Program-made: the position numbers and the translations under genes
Notes under the pieces: model-generated
What the model was told of the DNA's origin: nothing
Database searches by the model: none
What the model saw: only the letters and a program-made list of their open reading frames with translations
In this document: positions 36,394-46,924 of the stretch, piece by piece
Position numbering within the stretch: position 1 is the first letter of the stretch
Layout: each line of letters opens with the position of its first letter
Assembly: GCA_041687335.1 (NCBI GenBank)
Contig: JAWLCE010000011.1
Location: 48,570 to 112,569 of the forward strand
Length of the DNA stretch: 64,000 bases
Direction: 5' to 3'
DNA from: JAJFUE01 sp041687335
GTDB lineage: Bacteria > Sumerlaeota > Sumerlaeia > MVZB01

Positions 36394-38241
36394 ATGAGCC
36401 ATCTTCTTGCCGCAGCGGGTTTTCATGCGGGCCGCCGCTTTGAGTTGCGCGAGCGGTTGCGACTCGGGCGTGCCGCCGACAATGAAATCGTATTGGCCGA
36501 TCATCAGGTTTCACGCTATCACGCCCAGGTCGAGCAGGGCGCCAATGGCTGCGTCATCACCGATCTGGGCAGCAAGAATGGCATCCTGATCAACGGACAG
36601 CCGGCCGATAACCGGATTCTGGCAGCGGGCGACAGAATTCAAATCGGCCGCACGTTGTTTATCTTCGATGCGCCGGAGGAACTCCAGGCCGCGCGCTTCT
36701 CCGATACGGTGGTTCACTTGGAGCCGGCGCCGATGGCCAGCCTGCGGGTAAGTGAGCCGTCGGTTGCGGACTTGGAACATGGTCGCGCCGGCGAGCTGGT
36801 CGAGCAACTGGGCGACCTATTCGACAGCGATTCCGACCAGATTCAGGAGATGCTGCAGCGCGTGCTGAGGAAATTGCTGGCCATGTTCGATGCCGAGGCG
36901 GGCATGCTTGTGCTGCGCGACGGCGCGGGCGAGGCCCAGCCGCTGGTCGCGGTTGCCGCCGGCGACGAGTTGCGCATTGGTCAGGAGGGCCTGCGCCGGG
37001 TGCTGGCCGAAGGGACGCCGGTGCTGACGGATGCCCCCGATTCCTCAACGCATCCGCGCCGGGTGATGATCGCACCGCTGACGCGACGCGGCGGCGTCTT
37101 TGGCGCCGTCTGCATCTGCCGCGGCCCGGCCGGCGAGGCCTTCCAGATGGGCGAGCTGGCTTGGCTGGCGCGTGTCGCGCGGGTGGTCTCCGGCGCCGTT
37201 CGCTTTGCCATCCAAATGGATCAATACGTGCTCTGGAGCGAAAGTCGCAGTGAGGATGAGCCGCTGGTGGGGGTCTCCGAGGAGGCCCAATTGTTGCGCG
37301 AGCAACTGCGGCGCATGGGCGCCAGCGACGCCTCCGTGTTGCTGACAGGCGAGACCGGCACCGGCAAGGAACTGGCCGCGCGGCTGCTTCATCAGGCCAG
37401 TCCGCGCGCGGGTGGCCATTTTGTGCCAATTGATTGTTCGGCGATCCCGGCGGGGCTGCTGGAGAGTGAGCTATTCGGTCATGAGGCGGGGGCCTTCACC
37501 GGCGCCGACCGCCTCAAGCGCGGCAAGGTGGAGCTGGCCGAGGGCGGCACGCTGTTTCTGGATGAGATCGGCGAGCTGGCGCTGGAGTTGCAACCCAAGC
37601 TGTTGCGCTTCCTGGAGGAGCGGTTGTTTTATCGCGTCGGCGGAGTGCGGCCCATTCCCTGCAACGCGCGCATCATCGCCGCAACCAATCGAAATCTAAA
37701 GCGCGCCGTCGAGCAGGGGAGGTTTCGTGGAGATCTATACTTCCGGCTGAGCGTGATGCCCCTGACTTTGGCGCCGCTACGTCAGCGCGTGGAGGACGTG
37801 CGCCCGTTGGTGGCTCATTTCGCCCCGCGGTTGGCGGCGCGGCTGGGCAAGCCGTTCATCGGGGTGGTTGATGAGCTTTGGCCCGTGCTGGAAGGCTACA
37901 AATGGCCGGGCAACATCCGTGAGCTGACCCATGCCGTCGAACGCGCGCTGATCATGTCGGACGATGGCATATTGCGCGCGGAGCACTTTCAGTTTTCGGC
38001 TGCGATGCCGCGCTACGAGTCCACAACGAGCGCCACGCACACAGGCTCAACCGAGATGACCGCCTCGATTCGGCGCGCGCGACCCAGTGGACCACCCACC
38101 AGCCTGGCGAGCGTCGAGGCCGAGGCGATCCGACGGGCGCTGCGCTATTGTGCAGGCAACCGCGGCCAGGCGGCCCAGATGCTTCAGATTCACCGCAACA
38201 CGCTCGCCCGCAAGATGGCCGAATATGGAATCGAGGCCTGA
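36394..38241 (+). CDS. FHA-GAF sigma54-dependent transcription activator
   Basis: A 615-residue enhancer-binding protein. An FHA domain (about 1-95, with GRAADNEIVLAD and SKNGILING) should bind phosphothreonine. A GAF-like sensor (about 140-275) follows, then an AAA+ domain with Walker A GETGTGKE (319-326), the sigma54-contacting GAFTGA loop (366-371) and Walker B GGTLFLDE (384-391). A Fis-type helix-turn-helix closes the protein (about 580-615, with CAGNRGQAAQML). FHA-linked activators of this kind are typical of bacteria with many Ser/Thr kinases. The open frame extends upstream to 36223 inside the preceding gene; ATG 36394 gives a normal FHA start. Targets are unknown. Confidence 0.93.
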   Translation: MSHLLAAAGFHAGRRFELRERLRLGRAADNEIVLADHQVSRYHAQVEQGANGCVITDLGSKNGILINGQPADNRILAAGDRIQIGRTLFIFDAPEELQAARFSDTVVHLEPAPMASLRVSEPSVADLEHGRAGELVEQLGDLFDSDSDQIQEMLQRVLRKLLAMFDAEAGMLVLRDGAGEAQPLVAVAAGDELRIGQEGLRRVLAEGTPVLTDAPDSSTHPRRVMIAPLTRRGGVFGAVCICRGPAGEAFQMGELAWLARVARVVSGAVRFAIQMDQYVLWSESRSEDEPLVGVSEEAQLLREQLRRMGASDASVLLTGETGTGKELAARLLHQASPRAGGHFVPIDCSAIPAGLLESELFGHEAGAFTGADRLKRGKVELAEGGTLFLDEIGELALELQPKLLRFLEERLFYRVGGVRPIPCNARIIAATNRNLKRAVEQGRFRGDLYFRLSVMPLTLAPLRQRVEDVRPLVAHFAPRLAARLGKPFIGVVDELWPVLEGYKWPGNIRELTHAVERALIMSDDGILRAEHFQFSAAMPRYESTTSATHTGSTEMTASIRRARPSGPPTSLASVEAEAIRRALRYCAGNRGQAAQMLQIHRNTLARKMAEYGIEA

Positions 38242-38254
38242 GGCTGCGCGTTTC

Positions 38255-39499
38255 TCAGCCGTTCCATGTCAGGGCAAGGCGGGTGAGGGCGGCCGCTGCC
38301 TTGTGGAGTTGGTCAAGCTCCAGGTGCTCCTCAGCGGCGTGGGCAACGCCAAGGTCCCCGGGGCCGAAGACAACGCCGGGCATCCCCAGCATGTTGCTGT
38401 AGTAGCAGGAATCGCATGAGGCCACCATTGCCGAGAGCTCGGCTGGCAGGCCGGATTCCTTCGCCGCCGCCTGCAGCGTCGCCACAAGCGGGTGGTCAGG
38501 CTCGGTCACATGCGAGTCATGGCGATACATGAACTCGATCGTGAAATTGTCGCGCAGCCAGTCCGAACCCTGCTCGCGAAGCGTGCGCTCCATGCCCTCC
38601 ATGACCTGCTCGCGGGTGCGGTTGGGCAGCAGGCCCATGACGCCCTCGAGAACCGCCTGGTTGGGTGCCGAGGCCGGCCAGACCCCCGCCTCGAGCCGCC
38701 CGAAGTTAATCGGCATCGGATTGGGGAAGGCGTCGAAGAAGCGCTGGCCGCGGCTGGCGGCCAGTGTTTCGGCATGGAACTTTTCCAGCAGCGCGATCGC
38801 CTCGATTGCCAGCTTGAGGGCGCTGACGGTCTTGCCGGCGCTGCCGACGTGGCCGGCCTTGCCGGTAAAGCGCAAGCGGAACCAGACCGCCCCGCGCACC
38901 GACGGCAACAGGTTGCCGCGCGTCGGTTCGAGCACGACGAAGCCGTCGGCCTTCTCGCCGGTGCGGATCATCAGCAGCGTGCCATTGCCGCCGACCTCCT
39001 CCTCGTTGACCAGGTGCAGCACCAGGCGCGCGCGCGGGCGCTCGGGCAGCCGCGCCAGCACGCGCAACATCAAGTAAAGTGCCGCAACCCCGCCCTTGTC
39101 GTCGCACGCGCCGCGGCCGAATACTTTGCCATCCTCGCGATAGGGCTCAAAGGCGCGCGGCTGGTTCTCCGATGCCGGCACTACGTCGGTGTGGGCATTG
39201 AACATAAGCGCCGGACCCGCCGCCTGCTCGTCGCCCAAAACGACACGCAAGTTGTAGCGTCCATCGTAATCTATTCCTTCGACGGGATAGGAATACTCGG
39301 GATCATTCTTGAAGTCGGCGGGGAAATAGATGCGCTCGACCTTGTCGGCCAACGGCGCAATCTCGCGCTCGATGAACTGCATCAGTTCGTGCTCGCGCCC
39401 AGGGGTGGAAGGGTAGCGGATCATCGATTCGAGGAATTGGGCCGCAGCCTCAAGTTCCTCGGCAACCAGTTTTTCAATCGATGCAGTCTCGACGCTCAT
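38255..39499 (-). CDS. M20-family metallopeptidase/deacylase
   Basis: A 414-residue M20 (ArgE/DapE/ACY1) family enzyme with a di-zinc site: NAHTDVVP, GRGACDDKGGVAAL, VNEEEVGGNG and VLEPTRG supply the expected ligands and catalytic residues. The dimerisation domain lies in the middle. The substrate cannot be named; the family includes N-acyl-amino-acid deacylases and dipeptidases. No signal peptide is seen. It is convergent with the sigma54 activator and 23 bases downstream of a lipoprotein gene on the same strand. Confidence 0.87.
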   Translation of the reverse strand: MSVETASIEKLVAEELEAAAQFLESMIRYPSTPGREHELMQFIEREIAPLADKVERIYFPADFKNDPEYSYPVEGIDYDGRYNLRVVLGDEQAAGPALMFNAHTDVVPASENQPRAFEPYREDGKVFGRGACDDKGGVAALYLMLRVLARLPERPRARLVLHLVNEEEVGGNGTLLMIRTGEKADGFVVLEPTRGNLLPSVRGAVWFRLRFTGKAGHVGSAGKTVSALKLAIEAIALLEKFHAETLAASRGQRFFDAFPNPMPINFGRLEAGVWPASAPNQAVLEGVMGLLPNRTREQVMEGMERTLREQGSDWLRDNFTIEFMYRHDSHVTEPDHPLVATLQAAAKESGLPAELSAMVASCDSCYYSNMLGMPGVVFGPGDLGVAHAAEEHLELDQLHKAAAALTRLALTWNG

Positions 39500-39522
39500 G
39501 GTGTCGGCTCCTCGGGTTGTTT

Positions 39523-40146
39523 TTAGAGTCGCGTGCGGCCTGCGCGGATGATTTCATCAAGAAAGCTGAACAACTCGGGCTCGAGCGCCTGCCAGGCCCG
39601 CCGCGCGGAGGCGGAGCCGGTGCTGCGGCCCAACAGATTCAGGGCTGCATCCTCAGTATAAAATTGACGCTCGATCCGACGGCCGTCCGGCTGGTTCACC
39701 TTCACGACCAAGTGGCTCTGGCCGAACCACCAGTTGCCGCCCTCTTCGGGGCTGCCGGTCTGGCCGGACGAGTGGCTGATGACGTTGGCATTGGCCGAGA
39801 GATTGGGAATGCGCACCAACCGGTGGCGCAGGCTGGCTCCCAGCGCACGCACCTGGATGTCGACATGTGTCTGGTCGGTCGGCACGCGCGAGCGGTCCTG
39901 CACGACCTGGATTGCGTTGCCATACACACGCTCAAGTCCCTCGCGCATGTTGGCGACCATGGCGCGGCTATCCCAGCGATCCAGACGCTCATCGGTGATG
40001 GTCACCCAGGTCGGCGCGGGCGGCGTGCCCAGCCGCGCGGGCTGGTTGATCTGGGGCAGATGCGTGACGCGCGTGGTGGACTGGCAGCCGGCCAGCACGA
40101 ACAGGACCGGCAGCAGGATCATCCAGCGATGAAGGCGGCGATTCAT
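39523..40146 (-). CDS. Lipoprotein of unknown function
   Basis: A 207-residue predicted lipoprotein, signal ending in LFVLAGC (C21). The mature part has no recognised domain. It contains a region around TWVTITDERLDRWDSRAM and a conserved-looking WWFGQSHLVVKV segment, hinting at a small alpha/beta outer-membrane assembly-like fold, but this is a guess. ATG 40146 follows GAGAGGGAA; the frame upstream to 40182 has no ribosome site. It precedes the M20 peptidase gene by 23 bases. Confidence 0.7.
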   Translation of the reverse strand: MNRRLHRWMILLPVLFVLAGCQSTTRVTHLPQINQPARLGTPPAPTWVTITDERLDRWDSRAMVANMREGLERVYGNAIQVVQDRSRVPTDQTHVDIQVRALGASLRHRLVRIPNLSANANVISHSSGQTGSPEEGGNWWFGQSHLVVKVNQPDGRRIERQFYTEDAALNLLGRSTGSASARRAWQALEPELFSFLDEIIRAGRTRL

Positions 40147-40209
40147 GAAAGTTCCCTCTCTCAAGCCAGAATTATGAGACACCCAAAACCGTGGTCAGCA
40201 TACCATGGC

Positions 40210-41229
40210 TCATCTCGTTTCGCGACGGCTTGATGCATGCTCCGCCAGAGCAGCTCGATTGACCCAGTTCAGCGGCTCCTCGCCGGCGGCGAAGCGCAGC
40301 ACCTGGTCGATGAGCTTGCGCCGGATATCCCATTCCGATTCAATGCTGTACCAGCCCAGGTGGGGTGTCAGGATGACGTTGTCGAGTTCCAGCAACGGGT
40401 GGCCCGGCGGCGGAGGCTCGGGATCGAAGACATCCAGCGCCGCTCCGCCGATGACGCCGGCTTCCAGTGCCGCGACCAGTGCCGGTTGGTCAATCAGCCC
40501 CGCCCGCGCCGTATTGATCAGCCAAGCGGTGGGCTTCATCATGGCCAGCGCGGCCGCATTGATCATCCCGCGCGTCTGCTCGTTGAGCGCCGCGTGCAGC
40601 GTGACATAGTCGGACTGGCGCAGCAGCGCCTCGAGCGGCACCGGCTCATAACCCAAGCAGGAGTTGGGACGCCCGCTGGGGAAGGGATCGCAGACCAGAA
40701 TGTTCATGCCGAATGAGGCCAGCCGCGAGACCACGCAGGAGCCGATCCGGCCGCAACCGACGACGCCCAGCGTCTTGTCGCGCAGTTGAAACATCGGCGC
40801 GCGGTCGGAAAGATCCCATGCCCCCAGGCGCACCGAACGCTCGAGCATCTTGCGGCTGAACGGCAGCCGGCGCGCCGCGGCCAGCAGCAACGCCATCGTC
40901 TGTTCGGCCATGACATCGATGCAATAATCAGGCACATTGGCAAACCGGATGCCGCGAGCGGTCAAGGCCGCCACGTCCACGTTGTCATAACCGACGCCGT
41001 GGCGCAGCACCAGCCGACAGCGTTGCCAGCAGGCGACCAGTTCGGCCGTGATCGGCAACAGATTGACGATGATGACATCGGCCTGGCTGGTTGCCGTGGC
41101 GCACTCTTTAAGGGAGGCTGACTTGAGCTGGTGGATCGCCAATTCAATGCCGGCCTCGGTCAGCCGCGCCCGTTCCCACTCCAGGTCCGCCTCAATGTAA
41201 TCTGTCACCACGACCCGGATTGGAACCAT
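40210..41229 (-). CDS. D-isomer-specific 2-hydroxyacid dehydrogenase (CtBP-like)
   Basis: A 339-residue NAD(P)-dependent dehydrogenase. The nucleotide loop is GVVGCGRIGS, and the catalytic Arg, Glu and His lie in NTARAGLID, DVFDPEPP and TPHLGWYS. The PHLGWYSIES run is typical of the C-terminal-binding-protein subgroup, as opposed to SerA. The physiological substrate is unknown. ATG 41229 has AGGTGG about eight bases ahead; a GTG at 41238 is in frame. It stands 84 bases downstream of tspO on the same strand. Confidence 0.88.
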   Translation of the reverse strand: MVPIRVVVTDYIEADLEWERARLTEAGIELAIHQLKSASLKECATATSQADVIIVNLLPITAELVACWQRCRLVLRHGVGYDNVDVAALTARGIRFANVPDYCIDVMAEQTMALLLAAARRLPFSRKMLERSVRLGAWDLSDRAPMFQLRDKTLGVVGCGRIGSCVVSRLASFGMNILVCDPFPSGRPNSCLGYEPVPLEALLRQSDYVTLHAALNEQTRGMINAAALAMMKPTAWLINTARAGLIDQPALVAALEAGVIGGAALDVFDPEPPPPGHPLLELDNVILTPHLGWYSIESEWDIRRKLIDQVLRFAAGEEPLNWVNRAALAEHASSRRETR

Positions 41230-41313
41230 TGCCTCCACCTCGCGGCTTACATACTAGGACATCGGCTGGGCTGGAAGCAAGGGCAGTTTCAATTAAGAAA
41301 GCGCATTTCCGGA

Positions 41314-41820
41314 TCAGTTGAGGAGCCAGATGCTGAAATTTAGATATCCGGCGAAGGTGACCCAAGCCAGATAGGGGAGCATCAGCAGGGCGGCGGGACG
41401 GCTCCAACGCGCGAAGGCGATCGTGGTGGCCAGGATCGCCAGCCAGAGCACGACCAGCTCGACGAAGGCCGGCCCCGGCGCGCGCATGCCAAAAAACAGA
41501 ATCGACCAGAAGCTGTTGAGCGCCAGCTGCACCACCCACAGCCCCAGCGCTAGTCGCGCCCGGCCCCAGTCCCCGCGCCGCCAGACAAGCCACGCCGCCG
41601 TCGCCATTAAGATATAGAGCAGCGTCCAGACCGGGCCGAAGACCCAGGAGGGCGGGTTCAGCGCGGGCTTTTCGAGCTGCCGATACCAGGGATCAAGCCC
41701 ACCGGTGGTAAAGAGCGAGCCGATCGCGGCGGCGGCGAAGGTCAGCAGCAGAAAGCCGAGCAGCACCAGCACTTGGCGCCGATCCAGTGGCTGGTGCGGT
41801 GGGGTTCGTTCCTCGATCAC
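41314..41820 (-). CDS. tspO: TspO/MBR-family membrane protein
   Basis: A 168-residue TspO homologue with five predicted helices. Signature runs are WYRQLEKPALNPPSWVFGPVWTLLY (split WYRQLEKPALNPPSW / VFGPVWTLLY) and ALNSFWSILFF. TspO binds porphyrins and sterol-like ligands and has been linked to tetrapyrrole handling and stress responses. It lies 18 bases downstream of fbaB and probably shares its promoter, an unusual pairing with no obvious metabolic logic. Confidence 0.93.
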   Translation of the reverse strand: MIEERTPPHQPLDRRQVLVLLGFLLLTFAAAAIGSLFTTGGLDPWYRQLEKPALNPPSWVFGPVWTLLYILMATAAWLVWRRGDWGRARLALGLWVVQLALNSFWSILFFGMRAPGPAFVELVVLWLAILATTIAFARWSRPAALLMLPYLAWVTFAGYLNFSIWLLN

Positions 41821-41838
41821 GGTCTGTCCTCCCCGAAT

Positions 41839-42912
<1,074 letters not shown>

Positions 42913-42954
42913 GGCCGAACTCCTTTTGCCGGTTCAGGATTTGACATCATGTCC

Positions 42955-42984
42955 ATTATACGCCCGCGGTGGGCGGCGGGCCAA
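42955..42984 (-). promoter_or_regulatory. Candidate sigma70-type promoter for fbaB-tspO
   Basis: On the minus strand TTGGCC (42984-42979) and a perfect TATAAT (42960-42955) are separated by 18 bases. This predicts a transcript start about 35 bases before the fbaB ATG. It is the best sigma70-like promoter noticed in the window. Confidence 0.6.
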
Positions 42985-43013
42985 TTTAGGTGGTCTTGAT
43001 GGCGAATGGACTG

Positions 43014-44168
43014 TCATTCCGGCGTGAGGGTGAAAATGGTCAGCTCGGGGGGGGAGCCCAGCCGCAGGCGTGGGCCCCAGGTGCCGGTGCCGCGGCTGAC
43101 GTAGAGCCTGGCGCCGTCGTTCAGCTCATAAAGCCCGCGCAGATAGCGATACTGCGTCCGAACGATCCAATTAAAGGGAAAGATCTGGCCGTTGTGGGTG
43201 TGGCCCGAGAGTTGCAGGTCGAAGCGTCCCTGCGACGATTCCTCGACCCATGGGCGATGCTTGAGCAGGATCGTGAAGGGCCGTTCTACGTCGGCGGCGG
43301 GCAGCGCCTCATGTTCCACGTGCACGAGTTCGGGATCGCGGCGCAAGCCGGCAGGGTCATCCACGCCCGCCAGCAGCAGCGGCCCAACGGCCAATGTCTC
43401 GCCGCGCAACACGGTAAAGCCCGAGGCCTCGAGGAACCCGATGCTGTTCTTCATGCCGACATACCACTCGTGGTTGCCGAGGATGGCAAACTTGCCGAGC
43501 GGGGGGCGGTGGGCCGCGAGCATGTCCGTCAGGTGTTCCATGTGGTGGGCCGAGCCATCGACCAGGTCGCCCGTGGCGAGAATAAGGTCGGGTTTTTCTC
43601 GCTCCAACAAATCAAGCACCTGTGAAAGGCGCCCATCGCGCTCAATCAATCCCAGGTGCAGGTCTGAGATCTGGGCGATGCGGATCGGTGGAGCCCCCGC
43701 GGGCAGGCGCGGGGTGGTCAGCTCGACCCGCTCCAGGCGGATGAAGTGGGCCTCGAAGGCGCCCCAGATGCCCGCCAGCAGGACCAGTCCGCCGATCAGC
43801 GGCACCGCCGTGGACGGGGGCAGACGAAGGGCGGCCGCCGTCGGCCAGCGCCAGCCGGCGACGGCAAAGGAGGCATTCCACAGGTCAATCAGCACGCCGA
43901 GGAAAAAAAACCAGAGCGCGAGGGCCATCCAGGTGTAGGTGATGGCACCGACCACCTGCGCCAGCCGGACCATGTCGGTGCGCTCGAGCATCCGCGCCAG
44001 GATCGGGCCTGCAACCATGAAGACGAGCAGCGCGGCCAGCGCCAGGGGCAACCACCAGCCCACCCGGCGCAGCACCGGCAGCAGCCGGAAGAAAATGTAA
44101 ACATTCATGCCGCCGTAGAGGAGCAGATAGAGCAGAAGGAACAGAGACATGTTGGGTCGGCGTTCCAT
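43014..44168 (-). CDS. Membrane-anchored metallophosphoesterase
   Basis: A 384-residue protein with four or five N-terminal transmembrane helices (about residues 5-140) and a C-terminal calcineurin-like phosphoesterase domain. The metal-site motifs ISDLHLG, ATGDLVDG, LGNHEWY and GHTHNGQ are intact, similar to YaeI-type phosphodiesterases. The substrate is unknown; lipid-linked substrates are plausible from the architecture. ATG 44168 and ATG 44150 are both possible starts and neither has a good ribosome site. The 96 bases between this gene and coxD show no gene. Confidence 0.85.
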   Translation of the reverse strand: MERRPNMSLFLLLYLLLYGGMNVYIFFRLLPVLRRVGWWLPLALAALLVFMVAGPILARMLERTDMVRLAQVVGAITYTWMALALWFFFLGVLIDLWNASFAVAGWRWPTAAALRLPPSTAVPLIGGLVLLAGIWGAFEAHFIRLERVELTTPRLPAGAPPIRIAQISDLHLGLIERDGRLSQVLDLLEREKPDLILATGDLVDGSAHHMEHLTDMLAAHRPPLGKFAILGNHEWYVGMKNSIGFLEASGFTVLRGETLAVGPLLLAGVDDPAGLRRDPELVHVEHEALPAADVERPFTILLKHRPWVEESSQGRFDLQLSGHTHNGQIFPFNWIVRTQYRYLRGLYELNDGARLYVSRGTGTWGPRLRLGSPPELTIFTLTPE

Positions 44169-44264
44169 GCTGGATTGCGTGGCGGTCCATGCGCCGCAAA
44201 AATATTACCATCATGCGCCGCCAGTGACTCGAAAAAGCGGGATCTGCCGGCTTGCCCGTCGTCG

Positions 44265-44597
44265 TTATCTTTCATTGACGGTATGACTGACGGGGGGCTG
44301 GTTGAGCATGTAGTGGACATCGCCGCGCGTGAGATAATCGCTCATCATGAGCGCAAACATGACCAGCAGCCAGACCACTCCGACCGAGGCAACGGCCCAG
44401 ACTAGGCGTGTGCTCCAGCGCACGTGCATGAAGTAGAGGATGACCAGCAGGGCCTTGGCGGTCGCGACCGTAAGGGTCAGCACGAGGCTCCAGATGCCAA
44501 TATGCACATAGGCCAAGCCCACCTTGACAACCAGCAGCATCAGCAAGGCCACGGTCACGGTAAAGTAAGTCTTTTGGCTGGCGATGTGGGCACCCAC
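44265..44597 (-). CDS. coxD: Cytochrome c oxidase subunit IV
   Basis: A 110-residue membrane protein of the prokaryotic oxidase subunit IV family with three helices. The run AKALLVILYFMHVRWSTRLVW is the family hallmark (AKALLVILYFMH / VRWSTRLVW). It stabilises the oxidase and binds no cofactor. It starts six bases after the coxC stop and is the last gene of the ACIII-caa3 operon. Confidence 0.9.
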   Translation of the reverse strand: MGAHIASQKTYFTVTVALLMLLVVKVGLAYVHIGIWSLVLTLTVATAKALLVILYFMHVRWSTRLVWAVASVGVVWLLVMFALMMSDYLTRGDVHYMLNQPPVSHTVNER

Positions 44598-44603
44598 GCG
44601 GCG

Positions 44604-45248
44604 TCACCTCCCGATCAGGTAAAAGAGCGGATAGAGGTAAATCCAGACGATGTCGACAAAATGCCAGTAAAGTCCCGTCATGACCAGAGGGGAATTATGT
44701 TCGGCCGTGAACCGGCCGCGCCAGCACCAGAAGGCCATCAGCCCCACGATGCCAAGGCCGATGATCATGTGGAACGCGTGAACGCCGGTCATGGTGAAGT
44801 AAAAGGACAGGAACAGGGGGAGGCCGAACGGGTGCTCGGGATGGGCCTCGAAGTTCAGCCCCGGGACGAGGTGATGCGACCACTTGTCGTGATATTCGTA
44901 AGCCTTGATCGCCAGGAACATTGATCCCAGCGCCATCGTGACGAGGAGGAATTTGGCCGCCGACCGGCCCAGACCAAGCTGGCCGGCGCGCACCGCCAGC
45001 GCGATGAACATGCTCGAGATCAAGAGGATGGCGGTATTGATCAGACCGAGCAAAACGTTGAGCTCCTGGGAGCCAGCGGCCCAGGCGGCCGGGAAGTGGG
45101 TGCGATAGACCATGTAGCCGGCAAACATCGTGCCGAAGAGGAGGAATTCGGTGGCGAGGAAGATCCACATCCCGACCTCATAGGACAAACGCTGCTGTTC
45201 CAGGTCGTTGAACTGGTGCAGCAGCGAGGTGTGGCGTTGGCTGCTCAT
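44604..45248 (-). CDS. coxC: Cytochrome c oxidase subunit III
   Basis: A 214-residue subunit III of the heme-copper oxidase with five predicted helices, lacking the first two helices of the mitochondrial type. Motifs include EVGMWIFLATEFLLFG, FYFTMTGVHAFHMI and YWHFVDIVWIYLYPLFYL. The frame is open much further upstream into coxA; ATG 45248, overlapping the coxA stop as ATGA, gives the expected N-terminus. Confidence 0.94.
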   Translation of the reverse strand: MSSQRHTSLLHQFNDLEQQRLSYEVGMWIFLATEFLLFGTMFAGYMVYRTHFPAAWAAGSQELNVLLGLINTAILLISSMFIALAVRAGQLGLGRSAAKFLLVTMALGSMFLAIKAYEYHDKWSHHLVPGLNFEAHPEHPFGLPLFLSFYFTMTGVHAFHMIIGLGIVGLMAFWCWRGRFTAEHNSPLVMTGLYWHFVDIVWIYLYPLFYLIGR

Positions 45249-46924
45249 CGGTAACCCTTTTCGCCTTGCGCGGCCATCTCTCGCTCGAAGCGCAGTTGCT
45301 CGCCGATGTTGAGCGCCGGCTCGGCGTAGTCGTAAGCCTCGCGTTCGACGAGCGGGATGACCTCGAAGTTTTCCTTGATCGGCGGGGTGGTGGTCATCTC
45401 CCACTCCAGCCCGCGGGCATCCCAGGGATTGGGGCCGGCGCGCTTGCCCCAGCCCAGCGACCAGAGCAGGTAGCCCAGCGGCAAGGCATAGCCGCCGCCC
45501 AGAATCGTGGCGCCCGCCGTGCTCAGCACATTGAGCATCTGGAATTCCTCGGGGTAGGTATGGTAGCGGCGCGGCATGCCGAGGTAACCGAGCACGAACT
45601 GCGGGAAGAACGTCAGGTTGAAGCCGACGAAGATCAGGATTGCGGCAATGATCGCCCAGCCATTGGGGTAGAGCCGGCCGGTGATCTTGGGCCACCAGAA
45701 ATGCAAAGCGCCCATGTAGGCCAGCACCATGCCGCCGACCATGATGTAGTGGAAATGCGCGATGACAAAGTAGGTGTCGTGGACATGGATGTCGATGGCG
45801 GCGGCGGCCAGCATCAGGCCCGTCAACCCGCCCAGCGTGAAGAGGCCAATAAAGCCCAGCGCATAAATCATGGGCGCTTCCAGGCGGATGGAGCCCTTGT
45901 AGAGCGTGGCAGTCCAGTTGAAGACCTTGACCGCCGATGGAACCGCCACCAGGTAGCTCAGCAGAGAGAACAGCAGCCCGGCGAAAAGCGACTGGCCACT
46001 GACGAACATATGATGGCCCCAGACGAAGAAGCCCAGCAGCGCGATCGCGATCGAGGCGAAGGCGACGAAGATATAGCCAAAGATACGTCGGTAGGCGAAG
46101 CAGGCCACGAGTTCGCTGACCACGCCCATCCCCGGCAGGATCATGATGTAGACAGCCGGGTGCGAGTAGAACCAGAACATGTGCTGGAACAGCAGCGGGT
46201 CGCCGCCCATCGCGGGGTCGAAAATGCCGAACCCCAGCAGGCGTTCAACGCCCACCAGCACCAATGTGATGCCGATCACCGGGGTTGCGAGAATGACAAT
46301 GATCGCCGTGGCATAGTTGGACCAGATGAACAGCGGCAGGCGGAACCAGCCCATGCCCGGAGCGCGCATCGTGTGGGTCGTGACGATGAAGTTGATCGCC
46401 GTGAAAATAGTGCCGAACCCGGCAATGAAGATGCCAATCACGGTCAGGACGACATAGGCGTTGGCATAGGTTGAGCTGTAGGGGGTATAAAACGTCCAGC
46501 CGGTATCAACCCCGCCGATGACAATGGCGCCAATAGCGACGATGCCGCCGAGCATGAACAGGTACCAGCTTGCGAGGTTCAGTCGCGGGAAGGCCATGTC
46601 GCGCGCGCCGATCATGATCGGGATGAGGAAATTGCCAAACACGGCTGGAATCGAGGGAATCAGAAAAAACCACACCATCACCACCCCGTGCATGGTGAAG
46701 AGGCGGTTATAGGTCTCGGAGCTGACCAGGTCGGCCTGCGGGGTGAGCAACTCGAGTCGGATGAGCAAGGCAAAAATGCCGCCGAGCAGGAAGAACGAGG
46801 TGATCGAGATCATGTACAGGATGCCGATCCGTTTGTGATCGGTGGTCAGCAGCCAGGATTTCCAGCCGAAGCCTCCCTCGTTGAGGTAGTGGCGGCCGGG
46901 TTGGCCGATCATCGCCTCCTTCAT
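45245..46924 (-). CDS. coxA: Cytochrome c oxidase subunit I, A2-type heme-copper oxidase
   Basis: A 559-residue catalytic subunit I with about twelve helices. Heme and CuB ligands lie in TMHGVVM, FYSHPAVYIMILPG, WGHHMF and IAHFHYIMVGG. The motif YSHPAV replaces the GHPEV of A1 oxidases: the proton-channel glutamate is missing and the Tyr-Ser pair defines the A2 subfamily, as in Rhodothermus marinus caa3. The cross-linking Tyr of HPxVY is present. It reduces oxygen and pumps protons, and should take electrons from CoxB. GGAGG lies eight bases before the ATG. Both junctions are four-base overlaps. Confidence 0.95.
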   Translation of the reverse strand: MKEAMIGQPGRHYLNEGGFGWKSWLLTTDHKRIGILYMISITSFFLLGGIFALLIRLELLTPQADLVSSETYNRLFTMHGVVMVWFFLIPSIPAVFGNFLIPIMIGARDMAFPRLNLASWYLFMLGGIVAIGAIVIGGVDTGWTFYTPYSSTYANAYVVLTVIGIFIAGFGTIFTAINFIVTTHTMRAPGMGWFRLPLFIWSNYATAIIVILATPVIGITLVLVGVERLLGFGIFDPAMGGDPLLFQHMFWFYSHPAVYIMILPGMGVVSELVACFAYRRIFGYIFVAFASIAIALLGFFVWGHHMFVSGQSLFAGLLFSLLSYLVAVPSAVKVFNWTATLYKGSIRLEAPMIYALGFIGLFTLGGLTGLMLAAAAIDIHVHDTYFVIAHFHYIMVGGMVLAYMGALHFWWPKITGRLYPNGWAIIAAILIFVGFNLTFFPQFVLGYLGMPRRYHTYPEEFQMLNVLSTAGATILGGGYALPLGYLLWSLGWGKRAGPNPWDARGLEWEMTTTPPIKENFEVIPLVEREAYDYAEPALNIGEQLRFEREMAAQGEKGYR

